A stretch of 64,000 nt of DNA from Oscheius onirici. Its lineage: Eukaryota > Nematoda > Chromadorea > Rhabditida > Rhabditidae. The DNA is taken from positions 10,106,001 to 10,170,000 of the forward strand of contig OW051471.1 in the NCBI GenBank assembly GCA_932521025.1, given 5' to 3'. Positions 54,351-64,000 of this stretch are shown piece by piece. Position 1 is the stretch's first letter. The number at the start of each line of letters is the position of its first letter. Position numbers and translations under genes: made by a program. The notes under the pieces were generated by a model that saw only the letters and a list, made by a program, of their open reading frames with translations, was not told the DNA's origin and did not search any database.

Positions 54351-56770
54351 ATGCACTTTTTGCTGATGTGCATATGCACCACGCTACTCTGTCTAAACAA
54401 CATGATCATTCAACATGTAGACACAAAAAGCAGATTAGCCCCCAAGAAGACAGGCTTTGACTAAATGAAAGAATACGTCACGGTAGTATATTAAAAACTT
54501 GGAAGTTCAGAAATCAGACTGGTCTTTTCTTGAGAATCATAAAGAAGAGACGAGAGATTAGAAAATTAAGGGTACTTTTCTCGAACTTTCTTCGGGTTCA
54601 CATGCCCCTCTATTGATGAGGATAATAGCTGAAGATTGAAGTCGACAGACGGATTATTGAGACAGGGAAAATGTCATAGTTAATCTTTCCATACTTTTTA
54701 ACCTGGGTGCAAAGAGTCGTATGGTAATCGAGTGTGTTCAAGATTAAACGATTTTAGTGAGAGACTTCCTTCAAGGAACAAGTTGGATTAATGAAGCGTT
54801 TAGCGAATTGACCTTCTGTCAGACAAAAGGATGAGTATAATAACTATTTAGAGCAAGAAGTGACATTTTGTAATAGATTAAGATGTGTCCAAGAGGAGAA
54901 AGCCTTCTTGTTAGTTAAATCTAACTGTTTTGACACTGGATACCATATTGTCTTGAGTAGTTTCTGCTTAAAAGCTTTGCAAGGCAAATCCTGCCACACC
55001 CTCACACAATCAAGCTTTAGGCAAGTCGCGAGCGTCAATGCAGTTCACGTTAGTTGTATGGAAATGAGGAGGAATAGGAAAACCTCGAAATGTTTTTGCC
55101 TTATTCTTCGAGTAGTCCGACTTTACGTCTGACTTACAGCCAATACTAAATGAGCGAGAAAACAACAGGAAGCAGCATTGCTTCCAAAATGTTAATATTG
55201 GGAGTCAACAGATGTTCTTCCTAGAAGCGGATATTTAAAAAAACATGGGGAACAAAGAGGAGCTTTTTTAAATCTGCAAACAGGGCGTGATAAGTAGTTT
55301 GTATTGATAGACTGCGCCAGTTTATAGCACATTTGGAACACACGGATAAAGCACCTGTCTCCATGAATTCAGTTATTACATGCACTTATTTGAAAAAATT
55401 AACTAGGCAAATCAATAAATCTTTGAAAACCTTTGAACGTTTACCGGTGTTTTGATAACAACAGGTTAAAAGAGGATGGGTCGTAACAAAATGATCTTGC
55501 TCAGCGGGTCAAGAAGCCAGTAAGTCGAGAGTGACACCTAATCCGCCAAGGTTGGCAAGAAGAGGCTGGCTCAATTATGTTTCCTCTTCTGGGCGCAAAA
55601 ACATACACAGGGCGGGGATGATTTCAGGAAATGGGGACCTTTTGCGCCCTTTCGATCAAACATCAGTGATTCTTTTTTCAGAACTAGATGATAATGAGGG
55701 AGAGCAGAAAGTCCTCGCTAAATACAGCGGAAGGGACAAGTTGCCACGGTGTATGAAAGGGCTAATAAGCTGACGTCAGTGGCTGCTCGACGATCTGTGG
55801 GAAAGAGGAACTTTTGTCCAGAGGGACAAAGTTATCGGATCTAGTTAGCATAATTTGGAAAACATTTCTGTTTGTAAATAACTAGACGATCACATTTTGA
55901 GACGGGTTCCGGTTGTCTGGGAGTCTGAAGCAAAGATTAAACAGACTCTTTGTGATCAACATTCGGCCTGGTTCAATTTTTTACAGCTCAACAAAACAAA
56001 ATTGAACATGTGACCATTCCTTTTTGAACGTTTTCCTAACCGGTTTTGGTCAGTTTCTGCCTTCGTTCGATAAGATTATTGTTCGAGAATGAATTGAGCT
56101 CTTCTGGCATTCAAACGCTCTCTTTTCAGTCTTTTGAACTTATCTAATGCGTGTCAATGAATACGATGTGATAATCCAATAGTTCTCACGCAGACTTGGT
56201 ACAAAGTCCATACTCTACGAGAATCAAGAGTAGTCAATGGAACAATTCTAGTTCCTCCCTAAGAAGCTGTCAGTTTTGATATTGGGGATCCAGTAAAATG
56301 AAATCTACTGGGGCAAGTCTTTTCATTGTTGAAAAGTTAAGACTTATCCACATCTTCTAGGTAATCAATGTCTAAAAAAGTTTGAACTTTTCGTCGTTGA
56401 ACTGTTTCATTTTTAGTTTCACGCTTTTGCCGTTTTTGGAAACTATCAACCATGACAGAAAAGATGGCTCGTAGTCACTACGGCTGAGTCAACATGCAGA
56501 GAGGATAGCTCGAAATTGAATGGACACAGGATTCAACTGTCCGCTTCTCCTTTTGCACAACCAAATGATGCCCCGCTTTACAGCAAGCCAATTTGTCACA
56601 GTAGTCGGTTTAACTTATACCATCTTTGACCTAAAAAGTGGTACGTTTAGGTGTTACAATATTTATCATTCAGCTGGTAGTCATAAGGAATGAGACCAAA
56701 AGTATCATAGCCGATAATCAGGAACTTACGAAGCAGTTACAGAGGTATCCTTTTTTTTAATTTTTAGTAG
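54351..56770. other. intergenic, about 2.4 kb, nothing recognised
   Basis: The first 30 bp hold the upstream copy of a 22-bp tandem repeat that spans the NHR start. ORFs at 54860 and 55531 show no family similarity. From 56520 there is an ATG-led stretch (MMPRFTASQFVTVVG) and at 56673 an exon-like LVVIRNETKSIIADNQELTK that may be 5' exons of the next gene, but their phases do not join. Confidence 0.4.
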
Positions 56771-58408
56771 TTGTTAAGTTTTCTTGAGTCAGAGCTCCTG
56801 AAACATGCCCGGCGACCAGTTGAAGTACCACAAGTAAACCAATTGCCGCCTGCCCCTCAAGCACGTCCGCAGCCTCCATCGTTTGATCAACTGCTGCCTC
56901 AAAATCCTGGGGTTCCCGCTGGTGGTTTGCCTCCCGGGTTCCCTCCTGGTGGACAAGCTCCAGGGCCTCAAGTTGTTCCAAATCACGGCCTTTCTTTCGG
57001 TGCTTTCGCTTCCCGAAAACGACCAGACGATGGAATGAAATGGCTAACCTCCAGGTTTTTCGGAATTACTGCAAACGCTGGACTTGGTGAATTTTTATTC
57101 TAGTTTTGAATTTGGTAAACATTTCAGGAAACCAACTTTTCGAACTGGTCTCAATCCTCGGAATTGCTCAAGCGTTAAACAGAACAGCTTTTGTTAACGT
57201 TGCTCAACACGATCTCATGGGTCTTTTGGTACAGAAACTGTATTCAAAGTACCCAGAACTTTTGGCTCAGTTTACGTTCCGTTTTGATATGGCAAGATTT
57301 GTATATTTTCCCAAATACTGATCATTAGGATGGCAGCTACCCCATCCAATTCAACAATCCCCAGTGCTGCAAATACGATAACGTATCAAGATTGTTCAGT
57401 GCTAATGTTCATCACAGTATAATGTTGGACGGAGTTTGGTTTCAGGTATTTTCTTTTTTATTATTATTATACTTTGTCGCATACTGATCGTCGAAAACTT
57501 ACGTTGAAAGCAGACCCACTGCAAAGTGAGCGAAGTTTATTCCTTCCTGTTGACGTATTTCTGCTGTTGATACTTTTCGTTTCTACACTTTTGAAGCAAA
57601 AAAAACCCACTGAAATTTAGTGACAACTTTATGTTTTCTCTTATCGTTAGCTATACGAAGGTCTACTGCCCATTTTTCGTTTATTGACAAGTAACGTTTC
57701 AGAGCTACAAGTACTTCCATCACCTACGAAAGAAGGTTAGAGAATGGATCACTCCGCTTCCATTCGTTCAACAAACTGCCAAACAACTTGTTCCTCCAGA
57801 AGTCCTAAAAACTCGAATGTGGGCCTCCTTCTATATTTCTATAGTTTCTCAGAATTTGCGTGCATACTCGCCGAGGAGACTTTGTAACCGATAACTACCA
57901 CAAACCGTCTGATGAGGCGTTTACACTGTCGGCTACACAGTTTTTAGTGAAGAAAAGTACGCTCGCTATCTTTTTTTCACGTGATTTTAGGTCTCCGGGC
58001 CAGGAAAGCGAGTTCCGTTGTAGTCATGGGAAATGACCCAATTTGGTCAGGGCTACTGTTCATGGGTTGGGTATTTTCTTATGTACGATACAACGGAGCT
58101 TCAGGAATGAAAGTCTACCCATTGGTCAACAGTTTGCCTGAGCAGGATCTCAGTTTCAGTCAGCAGTACTGCGACGAAGTCTTGACGACTGCTCCGTCGT
58201 CAACGTTCGGTTTTTGGCTCGCCTACTTGGCGAAAGAGGGAGCTTCAGTGTACTTTCGGGACATCTACGAGAGCCAGGAGAAGGTAGAATTTGTGACAAT
58301 TTCGTTAATGGAAAATTCCAGGTTATTCGAGAATTCAATCCGGCCGACTTCTTCCCCAAAGAATGGACACGTTTAAAGTTCGATAATGGTACAGTCTATG
58401 TGGGATGA
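56771..58408 (+). CDS. GT11 alpha-1,2-fucosyltransferase-like protein
   Basis: Golgi-type glycosyltransferase family 11, which adds fucose in alpha-1,2 linkage from GDP-fucose. Exons from 56771: a Pro-rich stem (QLPPAPQARPQPPSF, GGLPPGFPPGGQAPGP), then ITANAGLGNQLFELVSILGI (family motif GGLGNQLF), FNNPQCCKYDNVSRL, SYKYFHHLRKKVREW, TRIICVHTRRGDFVTDNYHK (donor-site HxRRGD motif), ASSVVVMGNDPIWSG, TTAPSSTFGFWLAYLAK (motif STFGFWAAYL) and a last exon ending DFFPKEWTRLKF. Introns include very short ones (28-40 nt). All three sugar-nucleotide motifs are intact, so it is probably active. The N-terminal cytosolic/TM anchor was not placed; candidate exons at 56.5-56.7 kb do not phase cleanly. Confidence 0.8.
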
Positions 58409-59457
58409 AGCCAACTCTGTCTTTTCCATCCAGTGTCTGTGAATAAACTCTTTTAGCCAATGACACTCGAAAAAACATTTGTTAACCAGAAATCAGATGA
58501 TTTTCAACCAATATGAATAACCATCTGATTGAGCTCCTTTTTACAACATATAATTTGAAATACTTGAGTGGGTGAATAAAATAATGGATAACTTCCTGAC
58601 GTATACTTTCCCAGCCTTTCCATAGTTTGATTTTTCAGATGGGAAAGTCCTACCCTTGTTTTTGAAAGCCCACTTTGTGCTTTATGCTTTCTGGGAGACT
58701 TGTGATGTTAATCAAAAGATTGAAATGATTTTTTTTTCGTAAGCATGTGATTGTAATCATACAGAATCACGTAAAAGTCTGTATCCTTTCTCCGTATCCC
58801 CCGGCCCGCGCTTTTTCATTTTCTGAGTATCCAACATTTACATGCTGTAACGTGCTACGCAGCTAAATTTTGATTTGAAAATTGTTTTAAGAAGAAAGCG
58901 CGGGCCAATTCAAAAAATGCTCTCCACATTTTGAACAGACTATAATTTACATTGTTAGGTACAGCAGTTATCCATTTGTCCCATGGTTTAATGGTCAAGA
59001 TACATCTTTCTTTAAGTTAGCTCTTTTTTTTTGTTTGAAACGGTCTTGAAACGGTCTTGGAAAGGTGATTCTAGCCCCATGATTCCACAACGACTTTTCA
59101 AGTTTGTTTGGAAGCGAATTCACTCTGCATTTCTACAACTTTCCTATTTCACTTGCGTCAGTGATATTTTTTTCAAAAAATTAAGAAATCTACATTCACA
59201 GTTCTAAAGTCAAAAAACGTGTTCGGTGCAGCTCACACGCACTGACTTCCAGACGTCTGAAAGCTGCTTCGTTCCGCTGATTTAACTCCAATGGACTTTG
59301 ATATGAAAAAAATGTGCTAGTTCCTTTTACAGTGTTTAAAAATACCCGATGTTATACTTTCCACTTGATGTGCTGTCAATTATCAGCGCGTTCAACTGTT
59401 TTCTTCTTCTTTGAACTCATGATATGTCGAGGCACTTTTTTAAAGACCTTTTTCAGA
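58409..59457. repeat. intergenic with small inverted repeat (58803-58915)
   Basis: GGCCCGCGCTTTTTC at 58803 is answered by GAAGAAAGCGCGGGCC at 58900, about 14 of 15 paired, around an AT-rich centre: a small foldback relic. No gene. Confidence 0.6.
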
Positions 59458-61203
59458 ATGTCCAACTCGACAGTTCCACCAAATTTGCAACCTTCCAATA
59501 CCACCGCCGTATCATCAGAGGACGTTGTGGTCGCTGTCACTTACATTGTTTTGGCCCTGTTGATTCTGCCGGTCTACCTTATTTTGATCTACGTAAATGA
59601 TTGTTTTTAAATAGTTTTCAAATCATCTTGCAGATTTTTCTAACGGACAAAGAATTCAAGAAGACCAACTCGTTCAAATTATTCGTTAACCTCGGCATCT
59701 TCGACTGTCTTCAGCTCTTTTTCCACTGGACAGCGGGAGTTTTGGTGCTGTATCCGGGAATTTGTGAGCACTACTACATCTGCAAGGTGCTTTTTAAATG
59801 TTTCAAAGGATCTGTTAAAGTTTACACTTCTTACCCAAAACAGCAGTAGTGTGTTGAAACCAAACTTCTTTACCCGAAACAAGTCTTTTTTGTAGCTACA
59901 GTAGGAGTATTCATAGTTTCAAACTTCCGTGTTTTCACGTACTTCAGTGCACTTTTTGAACGGAAGTTTTTACGGGTTTAAAAAGCACATTTACTTCCTC
60001 ACCAACAGACTTTCAGTTCCTGGGAGCCACGTTGAACTCTGCCTGGGTCGGACTTTTCCCAGCCACAGTCACGATCGCTACGCAGCGACTACTAATTATT
60101 TCGAGAAAAATCAACTCGGAAGGGAGCCTCTCATGGATCCTGCAGGTACTTGGTCGTAAGTACAAGAGTCTATGAACGTTTTCAGGGAATGTTGGTAATT
60201 GGATGGGTGTACACTCTCCTGTTCTATTTCGGTCTGCTTACTGTGGGAACAGTGACGTTCGATCCGACAGGGTAGGGTAAAAAGTCGATGAAGGAAGCTT
60301 ATCAAAAGTTACAGTTACTCCTGGGGATATGTAGAAGACGATGCGAGCAATTTGATGGAACAGATCGAGTATATGGTCTGCCTCCCTCTAATAGTTATCT
60401 CGTTTCTGATCTATCTAGTGGTTATTGGACAGATAATTTATGTGAGTTTTCTCAAAGGGTTAAAGAAGCTCTTTTTTCCTACTTTCTAAGCAGTTCTGTA
60501 AAAAGTTATAGTTACTAGTATCTTGTGAAAGCTGACCGGATAGAGTTGTTGACAAGGGAACTGTTTCTCGAATCATTATCACTAGATTTCATTAAAAAGG
60601 TTAAAAAAGGCCGTGGTTTTTAAGTTTTGGCAACCTGTTAAAAAATAAAAAGTTATCCTGCCTCATGCTGGAATCGAACCAGCGACCTTCTGTTTACTAG
60701 ACAGACGCTCTGCCACTGAGCCAATGAGGCGATGATGAGACGAGATAGTGCAAATATCTCCGGTTAGCTCGCAGCAGTTAGCAAACGCAGAAGAGGACTT
60801 TTGTCAAAAATGACTGACTCTCTCATTTGCAGTTAAGACAGTTCCATTCGTCTTCGCCTTCTTCCAGAGCAAACAAACAGGAACGACGCATTTTGGTCCA
60901 ATCTGCCATTCTCTTTGTCAATTTGGCGCTGCTGCTGACTGCCTGGCACCATTACTCTCTCATTCTTCCCGATACTAAAGAGACGGTCTGGATAATCAAC
61001 TGCTACTGGATCATCTACTGTGGATTGAACCCTCTTCTCTACCTCACTATGAACAAGTAAGTTAGGTGACTGCCTTGTTAAAAAAAGAGTTTAGAACTAT
61101 CAGGAAGAAGTTTCTGGAAGTCTTCTGCAAGTCAAAGAGCCACCCTCTTCCGGATCTCCTGTTCACGTCTACGACTCCAAAAGTTTCGACTAGTAGAAAA
61201 TAA
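59458..61203 (+). CDS. nematode 7TM chemoreceptor (Srt/Srx-like)
   Basis: Seven exons (59458-59592, 59634-59786, 60017-60145, 60186-60271, 60315-60441, 60833-61056, 61104-61203) sum to 954 nt, 317 residues, all in phase. ATG follows a TTTTTCAG acceptor by 1 nt. N-terminal Asn/Thr-rich stretch with glycosylation sites (SNSTVPPNLQPSNTT), then TM1 ILALLILPVYLILIY-like, TM2 FKLFVNLGIFDCLQLFFHW, TM3 WVGLFPATVTIATQRLLIIS, TM4 MLVIGWVYTLLFYFGLLTVG, TM5 YMVCLPLIVISFLIYLVVIG, TM6 ERRILVQSAILFVNLALLLT and TM7 WIIYCGLNPLLYLTMNK with an NPxxY-like NPLLY. Assignment to Srt rather than Srx or another class is uncertain. Intron 5 (391 nt) contains an antisense tRNA-Thr. Confidence 0.8.
60659..60730 (-). tRNA. 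tRNA-Thr (AGT)
   Basis: Minus-strand cloverleaf beginning GCCTCATTGGCTCAG, D-arm GGCTCAGTGGCAGAGC, anticodon arm TCTGT-CTAGTAA-ACAGA (anticodon AGT), T-arm GCTGG-TTCGATT-CCAGC, acceptor closing ATGAGGC plus A. 72 nt, no intron. It sits antisense inside intron 5 of the receptor gene. Confidence 0.95.
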
Positions 61204-61906
61204 CTTTTGAAACAAATGAAGGACTTTGTTCGACACATCCGATACGACCTCTTTTCTTGATTGGAGTACCCTGGAACACAAATAACAAAAAAAATCTGTC
61301 AACTTTTCTTGTTACATTGCCAGCAGGACATCTGCTATGCGTAACCCTTTCGAGTCCCTGCGCTACTTTTTGTGATTTATGACACATATGCTAAGGAACG
61401 TTGTATACCAGGCATCTTGAGAAAACCGTTTCCATTTACTCTGTCAATCAATCACTGAACAACTTCTTAGGGACTGCGCCATTTCAAATTTTCTGAGTAA
61501 TAAAGAGGAGCCGCCTCTTTGTTGCGTCATGACCTGCGGCGCTCGCTTCAGTCAACCGTCGGAGCTACCGCTACGCGTACCTTCTCCTGTCTCCTATTTT
61601 CAGCAACTCTCTAAACATCTGTCCCCTTCTTGATCATGCGATCCTGCAAAACCGTTCAGATTGATCGGCACGAGTCGTCATTTGACTCGTTTGCGCACTC
61701 GCATGTGCATTATTTTCGGCCGGAGATCGTAGCCACCTAGTGTTTTCTTAACATAGCTATCGTCTTCTAGTAACTTCTTCGTTTGCAATCGAAAAAAATC
61801 ACATAATTTATACATAATATAATTAAAAATCACATAATCCCCATGGGACTTTTCTTCATCCCCCCCCCCTTGCAGCTTTTATGAAAGTATTCTAGATGGC
61901 GGTTTA
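61204..61906. other. intergenic, nothing recognised
   Basis: No gene; includes a run of ten C at 61860-61869 directly ahead of the foldback element. Confidence 0.4.
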
Positions 61907-63020
61907 TTTTTAATGAAGCCAGGATATTCAACAACTTGCATTTTATACTCGGTCGGGTCTATAGAATGTATCAAAATGTTTGCCGTCGACTTTGACTACG
62001 ATGATGCCACAGCCGACGGGTCCTAGTTCATAAAAACCGGTCAATCTCTTTCTCTATTGATTCCTACCCTGTGTCAGTTTGTTACTTTTTATGTCTGCGA
62101 TGAACCATTTGGGGAGGGTTTTACGCCCGAATCCAAAATCGGGCGTAGAGCCCCCCGTCCGTGTTCAACTAATAGTCATGACTGCATGGATTCGGTTGGG
62201 TTCTCTTCTTTGATCTAAAAAAGGGTGACTGCTCTTTCTCACGATGTCTCTATATAATCTGTTTGTTTACTTCTGTCGACTGTAAGCTGCAGCCTGACTG
62301 AGCTGTCGTTCCTAATTCCACAGTAACTATCAGTTATTGAACCGATGGAAAAACAGTCTATCGCCTAATGAGAACAAAGAGGTTTAACTGTTTTTCTACC
62401 GGTGTTTGCTTCTAATCGGAGGAGAAAACAGTCACAGTTTCTTAAATCAGAGCAGAAAACCCACCATAGTGCAGATAGACATGAGTATCAGTTCAGTAGA
62501 AAGAAACCAGAACCCATCGACTAACAGTAAGGGATCAGTCGAATCAGATGATTCAGCTTCGGTTCTTTCAGAGAATTGTACTTTATCTGGTGAGCAGCCG
62601 TATTCGGCGGCTGTCACCGCCCTGATGGCTGCGGCGCTCAGAATTACGAAATAAATTCTGTTCAAGTTCTAGATTCCCATTCAAATCGACTAATTCTTTG
62701 ACAAAACCTAACTTCTCATAACTACCTTGTTCTCACTCGAAGTTGAAAACTAAATATCTTAACAAGTTGACAATTTCTGACTTGTCGCGACCATTTGAGG
62801 TCCCGGTCAAACAAACACAAATATCCAAACAGAGCATTTACTAGTGTAAAACTGAATACAAGGTTAAGACCTGAATTTGTTTGAACCGGTCTTTATGAAC
62901 TAGGACCCGTCGGCTGTGGCATCATCGTAGTCAAAGTCGACGGCAAGCATTTTGATACATTCTATAGACTCGACCGGGTATAAATTGCAAGTTGTTGAAT
63001 ATCCTGGCTTCATTAAAAAC
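61907..63020. mobile_element. foldback/TIR element of about 1.1 kb
   Basis: Left arm 61907-62042 and right arm 62884-63020 are inverted copies with only a few differences (about ten by eye), for example GTCGACTTTGACTACGATGA on the left. The 840-bp centre holds no transposase but one ORF (next entry) and a diverged piece of the SINE-like tail (about 62780-62845). Probably a non-autonomous DNA transposon or foldback element. Confidence 0.75.
62481..62654 (+). CDS. 57-codon ORF inside the foldback element, unknown
   Basis: Reads MSISSVERNQNPSTNSKGSV and ends AVTALMAAALRITK. Ser-rich then Ala-rich; an in-frame upstream ATG at 62406 would extend it to 82 residues. No family recognised; could be chance. 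Confidence 0.25.
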   Translation: MSISSVERNQNPSTNSKGSVESDDSASVLSENCTLSGEQPYSAAVTALMAAALRITK

Positions 63021-63230
63021 CAGCCGGCTGCCTGACCCGCTGGGCTACTTTTTGAGCACCAGCCATCATTCATTTATCGCAGAACGCAACCTTGAGCGCA
63101 GAGTTTACATTTTTCTACCAAAAATGATGTTTATCAGAATAACCTCAACACTGTTTTCAGTTTGTTGGCCCAGTACTGATCCAATTTTTCAGTGAACAAC
63201 CGTTTCCATTCTGACAGACGTTTAGCAGTA

Positions 63231-64000
63231 ATGCGTGGTTCTTCATCGAGATTTCGTGGTCAGGAGACCTACATTTACCCAAAAGTTGTAAGAGTTAGCT
63301 TATACAACACTTAGTACTAGCTTCAGCAGCCTCCAGTGTATCAACTCACCGCGAAGGAAAGGAGGCGAATGGAGAAAAACAGAGCCGAAGCACAGCAACG
63401 CCAAGAAGAGCTCCATAAGAAAAGAGCAGACGAAGAGACGGAGAGCCACGAAAGTAGGTTTCCAAAGAATCACAGTGATGATGTTTCAGAGGAAATGGAG
63501 AGACTGTGTGAGGAGGTTGAGAAATAGGTCGCGATCAAGTTTGCAGATCCGAATTTTCCAAGGGCTGCTAAGGTGGACTATCAGACTTCCGCAGGTACAG
63601 TCTTTATGAGGCTCGTCCAGACTCAAAGGTACCTTATTTGTTATCATTCCTGACAGTCCATTTCAGGCCAAGTCGTTTCCAATGCGCGACGAGCTTCTTG
63701 ACTCGCTCTTCGAGGTTGGAAAGTCAAATAAAGGAGTTCTTCAAGCAATTCCCTTGGTAGACGACATCTACAGAACTCTTTGTGATCGCGTCGCTGAACG
63801 GGAGACCAACGAAAATGCTGCCAGATCACAGTCACGACACGTCTATCCTCACACAAGAGGATATGAGCCGCGTGGATTTAGCCGTGGAGAACGACGTGGC
63901 CAGGTATACTTGCTAGTTTTATTAACTGAAAGATTGATTTAGTTTAAGCGCCCATCTTTTGTCGAAGATGTTAAAGATGAAGAGGCTCAAGATGAAGATG
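63231..64000 (+). CDS. charged protein gene, incomplete at window end
   Basis: Exon 1 (63231-63287) MRGSSSRFRGQETYIYPKV; exon 2 from 63327 PPVYQLTAKERRRMEKNRAE to a donor at 63452; exon 3 after GATGTTTCAG gives EMERLCEEVEK, then an in-frame TAG (63525-63527) and continues openly as VAIKFADPNFPRAAKVDYQT. A further exon from about 63667 reads AKSFPMRDELLDSLFEVGKS and ends RGYEPRGFSRGERRGQ, followed after an intron by FKRPSFVEDVKDEEAQDED at the window edge. The Glu/Arg-rich and RG-rich composition suggests an RNA-associated protein. Either the TAG ends a short 5' product or the gene is damaged; exons 3 and 4 do not join in phase in my model. Family not recognised. Confidence 0.45.

Noticed and set aside
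55531-55773. 80-codon ORF at 55.5 kb
   Set aside because: Isolated, no splice signals, no recognisable motif.
62780-62845. possible separate gene start near 62.8 kb
   Set aside because: It is a diverged copy of the SINE-like repeat tail.

Overview
This is a gene-dense stretch of a nematode genome, probably rhabditid. The evidence is the combination of nematode-expanded families (Srsx, Srt, Srh and Str chemoreceptors, C-type-lectin-domain proteins, nuclear hormone receptor, DUF281/C6-like protein, GT11 fucosyltransferase), many short introns ending in TTTCAG, and several start codons sitting 1-7 nt after a TTTCAG or TTTTAG acceptor, which is typical of trans-spliced or 5'-UTR-spliced nematode genes. 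No bacterial, CRISPR or viral features were seen. All exon models were built by eye from splice signals and reading-frame consistency; where exon lengths sum to a multiple of three this is stated.

0.3-11.8 kb: a broken srsx receptor, an intact equilibrative nucleoside transporter, a C6-domain gene, a second srsx receptor truncated after TM5, a broken cysteine-rich secreted-peptide gene, a hAT transposase fragment cut off by a dispersed repeat, and a long hairpin. A composite repeat (tRNA-like segment plus a GATCCCTTCCCCAGTCAACC minisatellite) recurs here. 11.8-22.5 kb: a partly palindromic cluster holding three copies of a small LEA-like stress protein (two direct, one inverted), two inverted Srt receptors and a two-domain C-type lectin; sharp identity boundaries point to gene conversion or very recent duplication. 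22.5-28.4 kb: mostly gene-poor, with a 119-bp-arm foldback repeat, poly-C and poly-G tracts, a receptor fragment, a small acidic protein and tRNA-Ala(AGC).

28.9-35.1 kb: intact Srh and Str receptors on the minus strand around a second two-domain lectin gene and a perfect 28-bp palindrome. 35.8-41 kb: a decayed gene with repeated ET-x-E-x-R motifs, then an intact 17-exon gene for a 773-residue protein I do not recognise. 41-48.7 kb: three minus-strand genes, two clearly paralogous, all ending in a CaaX prenylation box (CCIM, CSIM, CCIL); a Thr-rich-linker lectin lies between them.

49-64 kb: a small secreted peptide, a short degenerate 3-hydroxyacyl-CoA-dehydrogenase-like Rossmann protein, a nuclear receptor, a GT11 fucosyltransferase, a 7TM receptor with an antisense tRNA-Thr(AGT) in an intron, a foldback element with ~135-bp inverted ends, and the start of a gene running off the window. 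The genes do not form one pathway: the picture is an accessory, rapidly turning-over region (chemosensation, secreted lectins, stress proteins) with ordinary single genes interspersed.
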